Below, piece by piece: positions 25,188 through 33,257 of a DNA stretch of 64,000 bases; the first letter of the stretch is position 1, and each line of letters starts with the position of its first letter. The notes beneath the pieces were generated by a model, which was given only the letters and a program-made list of their open reading frames with translations, was not told where the DNA came from and searched no databases. The translations under genes and the position numbers were made by a program. This DNA is from Gluconobacter japonicus (lineage in GTDB: Bacteria; Pseudomonadota; Alphaproteobacteria; Acetobacterales; Acetobacteraceae). The stretch is taken from contig NZ_BEWO01000012.1 in the NCBI RefSeq assembly GCF_002723975.1, positions 1-64,000 on the forward strand. The letters are read 5' to 3'.

Positions 25188-26648
25188 ATGAGACAGGCCG
25201 TTCAGTTTTATCTCGGCGATGACCGCATCGTACTTGGGGATGTCTCTCCGACACTGACCCTGCTGGACTGGCTGCGTGAGCGTGGCCGGACTGGAACGAA
25301 AGAGGGTTGCAATGAAGGGGATTGTGGCGCCTGCACGGTTCTGGTCGTTCGGCTGGAACAGGACCGGCTTGTCTGGCGCGCGGTCAATGCGTGCATCCAG
25401 TTTGTAAGTATGCTGGATGGGGCGCAGGTTTATACGATTGAAGATCTTGGAACACCGGATGCCCCGCACCCGGTTCAGACGGCAATGGTCGAGCAGCATG
25501 GCTCCCAGTGTGGCTTCTGTACGCCGGGTTTTGTCATGTCCATGGCCGCCTATCGCAAGACACCGGGCGCTACGGATGACGATGCGAAGATTGATGACGC
25601 GTTGGCTGGAAACCTCTGCCGTTGTACGGGGTACGCACCTATCGTTCGGGCTATGAAGCAGTCCATGACCGCGGGGCCTGATCGTTTCGATGTACAGGTT
25701 CAGACCATTACGGAGCGTCTGGTTGCTCTGAATGATGGTGAAACCGTGCAGCTTTCCGGCCCGGAAGGGACGCTGACGGTTCCGGGGAATGTGGATGTCC
25801 TGGCGGAAGTGCTGGAACAGAACCCCGACGCCACCATCGTTGCCGGTGCGACGGATGTTGGCCTGTGGGTCACGAAAGGGATGCGGCAGCTTCGGCATGT
25901 TGTCGCCATCGGTCGTGTACCGGAACTTCGTCGGATGGAACGGACAGCAGAAGGTCTGACGATTGGAGCTGCCGTGACCTATCAGGAAGCCCAGTCCCGC
26001 ATTGCAGAACTATTGCCGGATGCAGGGGAGATGATCCGTCGTCTGGGTTCAACGCAAGTCCGCAACAGCGCAACGGTGTGTGGGAATATCGCGAACGGCT
26101 CCCCGATCGGGGACGGGCCGCCGATGTTCATTGCGGCTGGAGCCACGCTTCATCTGCGTTTGGGTAATGAGCGCCGTTCTTTGCCGTTGGAATCCTACTT
26201 CATTGCCTATGGAAAGCAGGATCGTCGTTCTGGCGAGTTCGTGGAAGGTGTAACTATTCCGGTTCCCCCGCAGAATGCACAGTTTCGGGCTTACAAGATT
26301 TCCAAACGCTTCGATCAGGATATTTCCGCTGTTCTGGGGGCTTTCATGATGGAGCGGAATGCTGAGGGCGTGATTACGTCCGTACGTCTGGCTTATGGCG
26401 GCATGGCAGCAATACCGAAGCGGGCCGAACAGGCGGAAGCCGCGCTGCTGGGACGTGTCTGGGATGAAGAGGCACTTGAAGCGGCACGTGCTGCCATTGC
26501 ACAGGACTTCACACCGCTGACCGATATGCGTGCAACGGACTGGTATCGTCGCACGGTGGCGGCCAACCTGCTGACGCGTTTCTTTGAGGAAACGACGGGC
26601 GGCCCACAGGCGCGTCTGGCCCGCACCGGAGGGCTGGCGCATGTCTGA
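25188..26648 (+). CDS. xdhA: Xanthine dehydrogenase small subunit (2Fe-2S and FAD)
   Basis: The 486-residue subunit passes electrons from the molybdenum site to NAD. A plant-type 2Fe-2S domain holds Cys41, Cys46, Cys49 and Cys69, and the second cluster domain holds Cys108, Cys111, Cys144 and Cys146 (QCGFCTPG, LCRCTGY). The FAD-binding domain follows from about residue 180 with IVAGATDVGLWVTKGM and the C-terminal CO-dehydrogenase-like flavin part. The start ATG 25188 has a G-rich site before it; an alternative 21 bases upstream is weaker. It overlaps xdhB by 8 bases. The pathway is hypoxanthine and xanthine oxidation to urate. Confidence 0.95.
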   Translation: MRQAVQFYLGDDRIVLGDVSPTLTLLDWLRERGRTGTKEGCNEGDCGACTVLVVRLEQDRLVWRAVNACIQFVSMLDGAQVYTIEDLGTPDAPHPVQTAMVEQHGSQCGFCTPGFVMSMAAYRKTPGATDDDAKIDDALAGNLCRCTGYAPIVRAMKQSMTAGPDRFDVQVQTITERLVALNDGETVQLSGPEGTLTVPGNVDVLAEVLEQNPDATIVAGATDVGLWVTKGMRQLRHVVAIGRVPELRRMERTAEGLTIGAAVTYQEAQSRIAELLPDAGEMIRRLGSTQVRNSATVCGNIANGSPIGDGPPMFIAAGATLHLRLGNERRSLPLESYFIAYGKQDRRSGEFVEGVTIPVPPQNAQFRAYKISKRFDQDISAVLGAFMMERNAEGVITSVRLAYGGMAAIPKRAEQAEAALLGRVWDEEALEAARAAIAQDFTPLTDMRATDWYRRTVAANLLTRFFEETTGGPQARLARTGGLAHV

Positions 26649-28968
26649 GGCTCACAAGATACTGGTTCAGGGGGCTGCCTCGACCAGCATGAAGCATGAA
26701 AGCGCGATCCTGCATGTGACAGGGCGCGCAAATTACATCGACGATATGCCCGAGCCGAAAGGTATGTTGCATGTCGTTCCGGGACTGAGCACCAAGGCTC
26801 ATGCGCGGATCGTTTCCATGGATTTGAGCGCGGTGCGGTCTGCGCCCGGTGTGGTGCGGGTTCTGACGGCAGAGGACGTTCCGGGCGAGAATGAGATCAG
26901 CCCGGTGCATGCGCATGATGAGCCCCTGTTGGCCACGGATCATGTCTATTATTGGGGTCAGCCGATGTTTGCCGTGGTGGCGACGTCCCGGCAGGCGGCC
27001 CGTCAGGCCGTTCGGCTTGCGAAGATCGAGTATGAAGAAAAGCCCGCTATCCTGAATGTGGCTCAGGCGCGGGAAGCTGGCGGCGATCTGGTCTGGCGTC
27101 CGCTCGTCATGAAGCGCGGTGATGTGGATGCCGGGCTGGCTGCTGCACCGCGTCGTCTGTCTGGCAGTATCACGATGGGCGGGCAGGAGCACTTCTACCT
27201 TGAAGGGCAGGCCGCTCTGGCTCAGCCAGGTGAGGCCGGGGAAATGCGCGTCTGGTCTTCCACGCAGCATCCATCTGAAACGCAGCATCTGGTGGCGTGT
27301 GTTCTGGGCCGGCCGCATCATCTGGTCACGACGGAAGTGCGCCGGATGGGTGGGGGGTTTGGTGGCAAAGAAACGCAGGCCAATGCTGCGGCCTGTCTGG
27401 CGGCTATTGCGGCTGATCTGACCGGCCAAGCTGCCAAGATGCGTCTGGACCGTGACGACGACATGATGATGACCGGCAAGCGGCATGATTTCGTCGTGGA
27501 TTATGATGTCGGCTTCACGGATGACGGGGACATTCTGGCGGTCGATATGGTTCTGGCTGCCCGCTGTGGCTGGTCCGCCGATCTGTCCGGGCCTGTGGTG
27601 GATCGTGCGCTGTTTCATGCAGACAACGCGTATTTCTATCCGGACGTACGGTTTCGTTCTGAACCACTGCGGACCAATACGCAATCCAATACGGCCTATC
27701 GAGGGTTTGGTGGCCCGCAGGGTATTGTCGCGGCAGAACGGGTGATCGAGGAAGTCGCATTTGCGACGGGGCTTGATCCTGTGACGGTGCGACTGCGCAA
27801 TTTCTATGGAACCACAGACCGGAACGTCACGCCGTATCATATGACGGTGGAAGACTCGATCAGCCGCGAAATCGTCACGGAACTGGTGCGGCGCTGTGAT
27901 TATGCCAAGCGCAAGGAAGAGATCCGCGCTTTCAATAAAACCAGTCGTTACATCAAGCGCGGGATTGCACTGACGCCAGTAAAATTCGGCATTTCCTTCA
28001 CGGCGACACATTACAATCAAGCTGGTGCGCTGGTTCATGTTTACACGGATGGTTCCGTGCAGGTGAACCATGGCGGGACCGAGATGGGGCAGGGTCTGCA
28101 CACGAAAATGGTGCAGATTGCCATGCGTGAGTTTGGCCTGACGTCCGACCGGGTTCGCATTACGGCCACCACAACTGGCAAGGTTCCCAATACATCCGCA
28201 ACGGCGGCGTCTTCCGGAGCGGATCTGAACGGCATGGCAGTTCTGGATGCCATTACCAAGATCAAGCGCCGCATGATCGCGTTTGCTGCTGAGAAGTGGA
28301 GCGTCTCTGAAGAAGACGTGCAGTTTCTGCCGGATGGTGTGCATGTCGGGTCAGATGTCATGACTTTCCAGCAACTGGCCTGGCAGGTTTATTTCGCCCG
28401 TATTTCCCTGTCTTCCAACGGGTTCTACAAAACGCCCAAGATTTCCTGGGACCCGGCAACGGGGCGGGGACGTCCGTTTTTTTACTTCGCCTATGGCGCG
28501 GCCTGTGCGGAAGTGTCCGTTGATCTGCTGACGGGTGAGAACACCATGGATCGCGTGGATATTCTCCATGACGCAGGGCAGTCCCTGAATCCGGATATTG
28601 ATGTCGGGCAGATCGAAGGTGGTTTCGTACAAGGCGCAGGCTGGCTGACGATGGAAGAGCTGGTCTGGGATCCTGCGGGTCGTCTGCGGACACATGCGCC
28701 CAGCACTTACAAGATCCCGGCCTGTTCCGATCGGCCACGGATTTTCAATGTGGAATTGCTGGAAAATGCTCCGAACCAGGAGGAGACAATTTTCCGGTCC
28801 AAGGCCGTTGGGGAGCCTCCTTTTGTGCATGGTGTGGCCGTCCTTCAGGCCATTTCGGATGCTCTCGCCAGCCTGAATGACTACAAGACCTGTCCGCAGC
28901 TTGATGCGCCCGCCACGCCGGAACGGGTTCTGCGCACTGCCATGAGCCTGCGTGCCGAGATCGACTGA
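26641..28968 (+). CDS. xdhB: Xanthine dehydrogenase large subunit (molybdopterin)
   Basis: The 775-residue catalytic subunit binds the molybdenum cofactor. It has the a/b hammerhead N-terminus (GRANYIDDMPEPKGMLHV), the Moco motifs GGFGGKETQA, AYRGFGGPQG and GGTEMGQGLHTKM, and the catalytic Glu725 in VGEPPFVHG near the C-terminus. The start ATG 26641 lies within the end of xdhA. xdhC follows after two bases. A 611-residue reading frame on the opposite strand of this gene is only a codon-bias shadow. Confidence 0.96.
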   Translation: MSEAHKILVQGAASTSMKHESAILHVTGRANYIDDMPEPKGMLHVVPGLSTKAHARIVSMDLSAVRSAPGVVRVLTAEDVPGENEISPVHAHDEPLLATDHVYYWGQPMFAVVATSRQAARQAVRLAKIEYEEKPAILNVAQAREAGGDLVWRPLVMKRGDVDAGLAAAPRRLSGSITMGGQEHFYLEGQAALAQPGEAGEMRVWSSTQHPSETQHLVACVLGRPHHLVTTEVRRMGGGFGGKETQANAAACLAAIAADLTGQAAKMRLDRDDDMMMTGKRHDFVVDYDVGFTDDGDILAVDMVLAARCGWSADLSGPVVDRALFHADNAYFYPDVRFRSEPLRTNTQSNTAYRGFGGPQGIVAAERVIEEVAFATGLDPVTVRLRNFYGTTDRNVTPYHMTVEDSISREIVTELVRRCDYAKRKEEIRAFNKTSRYIKRGIALTPVKFGISFTATHYNQAGALVHVYTDGSVQVNHGGTEMGQGLHTKMVQIAMREFGLTSDRVRITATTTGKVPNTSATAASSGADLNGMAVLDAITKIKRRMIAFAAEKWSVSEEDVQFLPDGVHVGSDVMTFQQLAWQVYFARISLSSNGFYKTPKISWDPATGRGRPFFYFAYGAACAEVSVDLLTGENTMDRVDILHDAGQSLNPDIDVGQIEGGFVQGAGWLTMEELVWDPAGRLRTHAPSTYKIPACSDRPRIFNVELLENAPNQEETIFRSKAVGEPPFVHGVAVLQAISDALASLNDYKTCPQLDAPATPERVLRTAMSLRAEID

Positions 28969-28970
28969 TC

Positions 28971-29762
28971 ATGCTGGAAGCCATCCGCTGCTGGCGTGAT
29001 GCGGGGGAGGCAGTCGCCAGAATTACGGTTCTGGTCGCCAAAGGGTCTACTCCGCGTGAAGCCGGGGCCTACATGCTGGTGACGTCGCGCGAGCAGGTTG
29101 GAACGATTGGCGGTGGCCGTCTGGAATGGGACTGCATGGCAGAGGCCCGTACTCTTTTGATAGAGGGCGGGGAGCGTCTTGAGCGACATATTCCGTTGGG
29201 TCCGGCCATCAATCAGTGTTGCGGGGGGGCAGTCACGGTCGGCATCGAGCGTGTCGTGGACATGGATGCGCTTGAACGTGAAGCCTGGAAAGAGCGGGAG
29301 GGGCTGCCTCAGCTGATCCTGTTCGGGGCCGGGCATGTTGGCAGGGCTTTGGCAAAATCGCTCGCTTTACTGCCTTTGCAACTCATCTGGGTGGATGCCC
29401 GGGAGGATGAGTTCGGACCGGTTCCGCCAGCCGTTGACGCGCAGGTGACGTCCGACTGGGAGAGCGTTCTTGATGCTACGCCTGCTGGGTCTGGGATTCT
29501 GGTTCTGACGCAGAGCCATACGCTGGATGCTCTGATCACGGGGGCTGCGCTGGCCCGGAACGATTTGCGATACGTGGGCATGATTGGCTCCCGGACGAAG
29601 CGTAAGCGTTTTGAAAGTGCCTTCCGGGCAATTGATATTCAGCAGGAGCAGATTGATAAGCTGGTCTGCCCGATCGGGGATTTTGGCGTTCGGGACAAAA
29701 GACCTGAAATGATTGCTGCTTTTGTTACGGCAGAAATTGCGGCCCGGTTTCTGGGAGAGTGA
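28971..29762 (+). CDS. xdhC: XdhC molybdenum cofactor insertion factor
   Basis: The 263-residue accessory protein binds Moco, supports its sulfuration and delivers it to XdhB. Family motifs are VLVAKGSTPREAGAYMLV, TIGGGRLEWDCM and NQCCGGAVTVGIE at the N-terminus. A Rossmann-like C-terminal part has LILFGAGHVGRALAKSLALL, VLTQSHTLD and YVGMIGSRTKRKR. It starts two bases after the xdhB stop and closes the xdhABC operon; a small hairpin follows at once. Confidence 0.95.
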   Translation: MLEAIRCWRDAGEAVARITVLVAKGSTPREAGAYMLVTSREQVGTIGGGRLEWDCMAEARTLLIEGGERLERHIPLGPAINQCCGGAVTVGIERVVDMDALEREAWKEREGLPQLILFGAGHVGRALAKSLALLPLQLIWVDAREDEFGPVPPAVDAQVTSDWESVLDATPAGSGILVLTQSHTLDALITGAALARNDLRYVGMIGSRTKRKRFESAFRAIDIQQEQIDKLVCPIGDFGVRDKRPEMIAAFVTAEIAARFLGE

Positions 29763-29785
29763 GATTCCCCCGTCGAGCGGGAATC
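29763..29785 (+). terminator. Weak hairpin after xdhC
   Basis: A 7-bp stem GATTCCC (29763-29769) with GGGAATC (29779-29785) starts right after the xdhC stop. There is no T-run, so it may be a weak or rho-assisted terminator. The remaining 158 bases before the next gene are AT-rich promoter-like sequence with nothing clear. Confidence 0.35.
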
Positions 29786-29943
29786 GGGCGTGTAACGGAA
29801 GCTTGCAAAATAGTATTGATTCTTGAATTTCGGAGCTAATGATATTCGTTAATATTCGCAGTTTTCTGCGGGTAAAAATCATCACGATGTTGTGATCTTA
29901 CTCCACGTTCAAGTAATGCGTTGTCTGCGCTTATGCTGAGCGC

Positions 29944-31485
29944 ATGAGCACTGACTTTCGAATGCAGCCTGCGCCGGGCAACAGGTTTCTCTCGACAGCA
30001 CGACGTGCAGGACAAAAGTTCTGTGCCTCCTCTTCCCGTCTTCTCAGAACCGGGGCGGCGGCAGGGGTTGTGCATCTGGCACTCTCTTCAGGAGCAGCTC
30101 TCGCAGCGAACACGGTGGTGGCGCAGCTTAATAAGCCAGCGTCCCTGACGAAAGCCGATCAGGCCTTCGTGGAAGATCTGGAGCACCGGACATTTCGGTG
30201 GTTCTGGGATACAGCCAACCCGAAAAACGGGCTGGTGCCGGATCGTTCGCCGCTTCCCAATGGTGCAGCCAGTATCGCCAGTGTCGGGTTCGGGCTGACG
30301 GCTTACGGAATCGGTGCGGAGCGCGGTTATGTTACCCGCGATCAGGCGGTGGACCGCACGCTGACGACGCTACGGTTTCTCATCAGTCTGCCACAGAATG
30401 ACAAGGTTTCTGGCGCAGCCGGGTACAAGGGTTTTTTCTACCATTTCCTTGATCCGAACACGGGTTTGCGCGTCGCGGATTGGTCCGAACTTTCAAGCGT
30501 AGACACAACACTTCTGATGGGCGGCGTTCTGTTTGCACAGTCCTACTATGATCAGGACAATGCGAAGGAAAAGGAAATCCGCGACATTGCGGATCGTCTG
30601 TATCGCCGGATTGACTGGACATGGATGAAAGCCCATGGCCCTTGGCTCAGCATGGGTTGGTCCCCGCCGAACAACTTCATTACGACGGACTGGAAGGGCT
30701 ATAACGAAGGTCTGATCATTTACCTTCTGGCCATCGCTTCTCCGACGCATCCTCTGCCTGCCGACACATGGAAGACGTGGACTGCGACTTATGATGGGCA
30801 GTGGGGAGATTTTCAGGGGCATCAGCTTCTGAATTTCGCGCCGATGTTCGGTCATCAGTATAGTGAATCCTGGATTGACTTCCGTGGCATTCAGGATGAC
30901 TTCAATCGCAAGCATCATGATGATTATTTCCAGAACGGACGTGAAGCCGTGTATGCGCAGCGCGCCTATGCACAGGCCAATCCAGGCGACTGGAAAGATT
31001 ATGGCGCGAATATCTGGGGCCTGACGGCGTGCGATGGGCCGGGTGACGCCCATCAGGATTATGACGGTAAGCCGCGTCATTATCTGGCGTACAGTGCGCG
31101 TGGGGCCGGACGCGATTACATTCTGGATGATGGAACGATTGCGCCGACTGCGGCCGGCGGATCCATTGCTTTTGCACCGGAAATTGCACTTCCTGCTCTT
31201 GAAGAAATGCAAAAGCGCTATGGAAACCGGATCTATAACCAGTATGGCTTCCTGGATTCCTTCAATCCGTCCTTCAAGGACAAGAACGATTATTGGGTAG
31301 ATGGGCAGCAGCTTGGCATTGATCAGGGGCCAATCCTGCTGATGCTCGAAAACTGGCGCAGCGGTTTCGTATGGGACGTGATGAAAAAGAACCCTTACCT
31401 GCGTGATGGTTTGCAACGCGCAGGCTTCCAGGGGGGCTGGTTGAGTGAGAAGACTGCGTCCAGCGGGAGCGATCGTCCCCTTTAA
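29944..31485 (+). CDS. Glycoamylase-like family protein, probable GH144 beta-1,2-glucanase
   Basis: The 513-residue protein has an N-terminal export signal (LLRTGAAAGVVHLALSSGAALA) and an (alpha/alpha)6-type domain with DLEHRTFRWFWDTANPKNGLVPDRSP, SVGFGLTAYGIGAERGYVTRDQA, ELSSVDTTLLMGGVLFAQSYYD and GPILLMLENWRSGFVW. This is the PF10091 'glycoamylase-like' family. Characterised relatives in CAZy GH144 cut beta-1,2-glucans, not starch, so the automatic name glucoamylase would mislead. In the periplasm it might turn over osmoregulated glucans. It converges on treZ; both stop codons lie in one palindrome (31471-31496). Substrate is inferred from the family only. Confidence 0.8.
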   Translation: MSTDFRMQPAPGNRFLSTARRAGQKFCASSSRLLRTGAAAGVVHLALSSGAALAANTVVAQLNKPASLTKADQAFVEDLEHRTFRWFWDTANPKNGLVPDRSPLPNGAASIASVGFGLTAYGIGAERGYVTRDQAVDRTLTTLRFLISLPQNDKVSGAAGYKGFFYHFLDPNTGLRVADWSELSSVDTTLLMGGVLFAQSYYDQDNAKEKEIRDIADRLYRRIDWTWMKAHGPWLSMGWSPPNNFITTDWKGYNEGLIIYLLAIASPTHPLPADTWKTWTATYDGQWGDFQGHQLLNFAPMFGHQYSESWIDFRGIQDDFNRKHHDDYFQNGREAVYAQRAYAQANPGDWKDYGANIWGLTACDGPGDAHQDYDGKPRHYLAYSARGAGRDYILDDGTIAPTAAGGSIAFAPEIALPALEEMQKRYGNRIYNQYGFLDSFNPSFKDKNDYWVDGQQLGIDQGPILLMLENWRSGFVWDVMKKNPYLRDGLQRAGFQGGWLSEKTASSGSDRPL

Positions 31486-31496
31486 AGAGGACGATC
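31471..31496. terminator. Palindrome encoding both C-termini and acting as likely bidirectional terminator
   Basis: The 26 bases form two 13-base arms with a single mismatch (31479 with 31488). The stop codons of the glucanase gene (31483-31485) and of treZ (31482-31484) lie at its centre. Because of the symmetry both proteins end in Asp-Arg-Pro-Leu. Confidence 0.7.
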
Positions 31497-33239
31497 CAGT
31501 CCTGCGACTAAACTTTCAGCAGGAAGCGTGCCGGGACGGCGATCGGAAGCGGTGTCGTAGAAAACCGTTTCCGGGTCTGTGAAAGAGGCACTTTCTTTTC
31601 CAAGATTAACGGCAATCGTCAGCAGACTGCCATTTGCCAGCGTCCAGCGCGCCACGACAGCCTTATCTCCCAGAATGTCGGCGCCTGCACTATAAGCGCC
31701 TTTCAGATAGGGCGTAATTTTCGAGTGTCGGAGCGACAGGAGCTCTCTTGTCATGGCCAGCCAAGCCTGTCCCGCTGGGGAGTCTCGTTGGCTTCTGTCC
31801 GGTTTGGAAAGTCTGAAGGTTTTCGGGTCTATGGGATTGGGAAGTGTCTTGAGGATCTCCGGATCCGTCAGGTTGCAGTATTCCGCAAACTGTTCCTCAC
31901 GACCGAGAATGACTTTTTTGCCAATTTCTCCATGGAAATCCGAGAAAAAGTAGAAGGGTGTTGTGGAACCCCATTCCTCGCCCAGAAACAGCATGGGTGT
32001 CATGGGGCATAACAGCAACAGAGCGTAAGCGGCCTGAAAGGCATCAGGGTTTGAGAGAGTAATCAGGCGCTCCCCAAGCGGACGATTGCCGATCTGATCG
32101 TGGTTCTGGAGAAACGTGACGAACTTGGTGGGAGGAAGGTCACTGCTGGGTGTGCCGCGTGCCTTTTTCCGGGGTGGAAAATATTCTCCCTGCCAGGCAA
32201 AACCTTCCGTCAGAACGCGTTTGAGAAGAGCGGTTGTCTCTGTATGGAAAGGCTGGAAAAAGCCTTTGTCCTCGCCGCTCAACATGACGGTCAGGGTATG
32301 GTGCCAGTCCTCGCACCACTGCCCCGAGTAGCCATCCCTCAACAGGCCTGAATCATTGTTCTCGTTTTCAAGAATGAGATGGACGTGGCGTCCTTTTTCG
32401 ACGGTCTTATGAATTCTGCTCTGGAGTTTATAGAACCATTTTCGATCCGTAATGGCCCATGCAGCATCAATGCGCAGACCATCAAAACGATACTCCATCA
32501 GCCAGTACAGCGCATTATCGATGAAGAAATCCGCCACGATGGGATTGTGGAAATCAATGCCGTCGCCCCACGGTGTATCATACCGGGGGTCGAAGAAGCC
32601 CTTGGCATATTCCAGAAGGTAATTTCCGTCAGGCCCGAAGTGATTATAAACGACATCCAGAAAGACCATCAGTCCCAGTGAATGGGCATGATCGATCAGG
32701 TCTTTGAGATCATCCGGGCGTCCGTAAGCCGGAGTGGGTGCGTAGACAAGCACGCCATCATAACCCCAGTTCCAATGCCCGCTGAAACTGTTGACGGGCA
32801 TGAACTGAACAGTCGTGATGCCAAGGTCGGCCAGTTCCTGAAGGCGCGCTTTCATGCCTTCGTAATTGCCTTCAAGGCCCAGATGCGTCTCGTAAATGAT
32901 CGTTTCTTCCCAAGGACGTCCCTTCCAGTCCGGATGCTTCCAGTCGTAAGTGTCCGGGTCCAGAACTTCGCTGCGGCCATGCACACCGTCGGGTTGAAAG
33001 CGGCTTGCAGGATCTGGAACCGTTATTTCGTCCCGAACCCTGTAGAAATAGCGTGCTCCGGCCCCACAGGGCGCTTCGGCTGTGAAGGTTCCGTCTGAAT
33101 GACGACGCATGGTGATGGGAGCAAGGTCTTCCACCTCGACGACGACCCTGTCACAGGAGGGTGCCCAGAGTGTGAAACGCGTCTTGTCCGGAGCAATAAG
33201 TTCCGCACCAAAGCGGTTCCTGAACCTGAATGAAGACAT
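31482..33239 (-). CDS. treZ: Malto-oligosyltrehalose trehalohydrolase
   Basis: The 585-residue GH13 enzyme releases trehalose from maltooligosyltrehalose. It has an N-terminal CBM48-like sandwich (TRFTLWAPSCDRVVVEVEDL), then the barrel with YETHLG, MVFLDVVYNHFGPDGNYL, nucleophile Asp in FDGLRIDAAWAI, acid/base Glu in LILENENND, and FLQNHDQIGNRPLGERL. These fit TreZ better than branching enzyme or isoamylase. It is the last gene of the glgA-glgB-treZ operon, 18 bases after glgB. The partner TreY, which makes its substrate, is not in the window. Its last residues are dictated by the terminal palindrome. Confidence 0.93.
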   Translation of the reverse strand: MSSFRFRNRFGAELIAPDKTRFTLWAPSCDRVVVEVEDLAPITMRRHSDGTFTAEAPCGAGARYFYRVRDEITVPDPASRFQPDGVHGRSEVLDPDTYDWKHPDWKGRPWEETIIYETHLGLEGNYEGMKARLQELADLGITTVQFMPVNSFSGHWNWGYDGVLVYAPTPAYGRPDDLKDLIDHAHSLGLMVFLDVVYNHFGPDGNYLLEYAKGFFDPRYDTPWGDGIDFHNPIVADFFIDNALYWLMEYRFDGLRIDAAWAITDRKWFYKLQSRIHKTVEKGRHVHLILENENNDSGLLRDGYSGQWCEDWHHTLTVMLSGEDKGFFQPFHTETTALLKRVLTEGFAWQGEYFPPRKKARGTPSSDLPPTKFVTFLQNHDQIGNRPLGERLITLSNPDAFQAAYALLLLCPMTPMLFLGEEWGSTTPFYFFSDFHGEIGKKVILGREEQFAEYCNLTDPEILKTLPNPIDPKTFRLSKPDRSQRDSPAGQAWLAMTRELLSLRHSKITPYLKGAYSAGADILGDKAVVARWTLANGSLLTIAVNLGKESASFTDPETVFYDTASDRRPGTLPAESLVAGLDRPL

Positions 33240-33257
33240 GGAATGACCCCTTGTTTT

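Noticed and set aside
26509-28344. Minus-strand 611-codon frame across xdhB
   Set aside because: It has no recognisable domain and covers a gene with complete Moco-binding motifs; third-position bias of the real gene keeps the antisense frame open.
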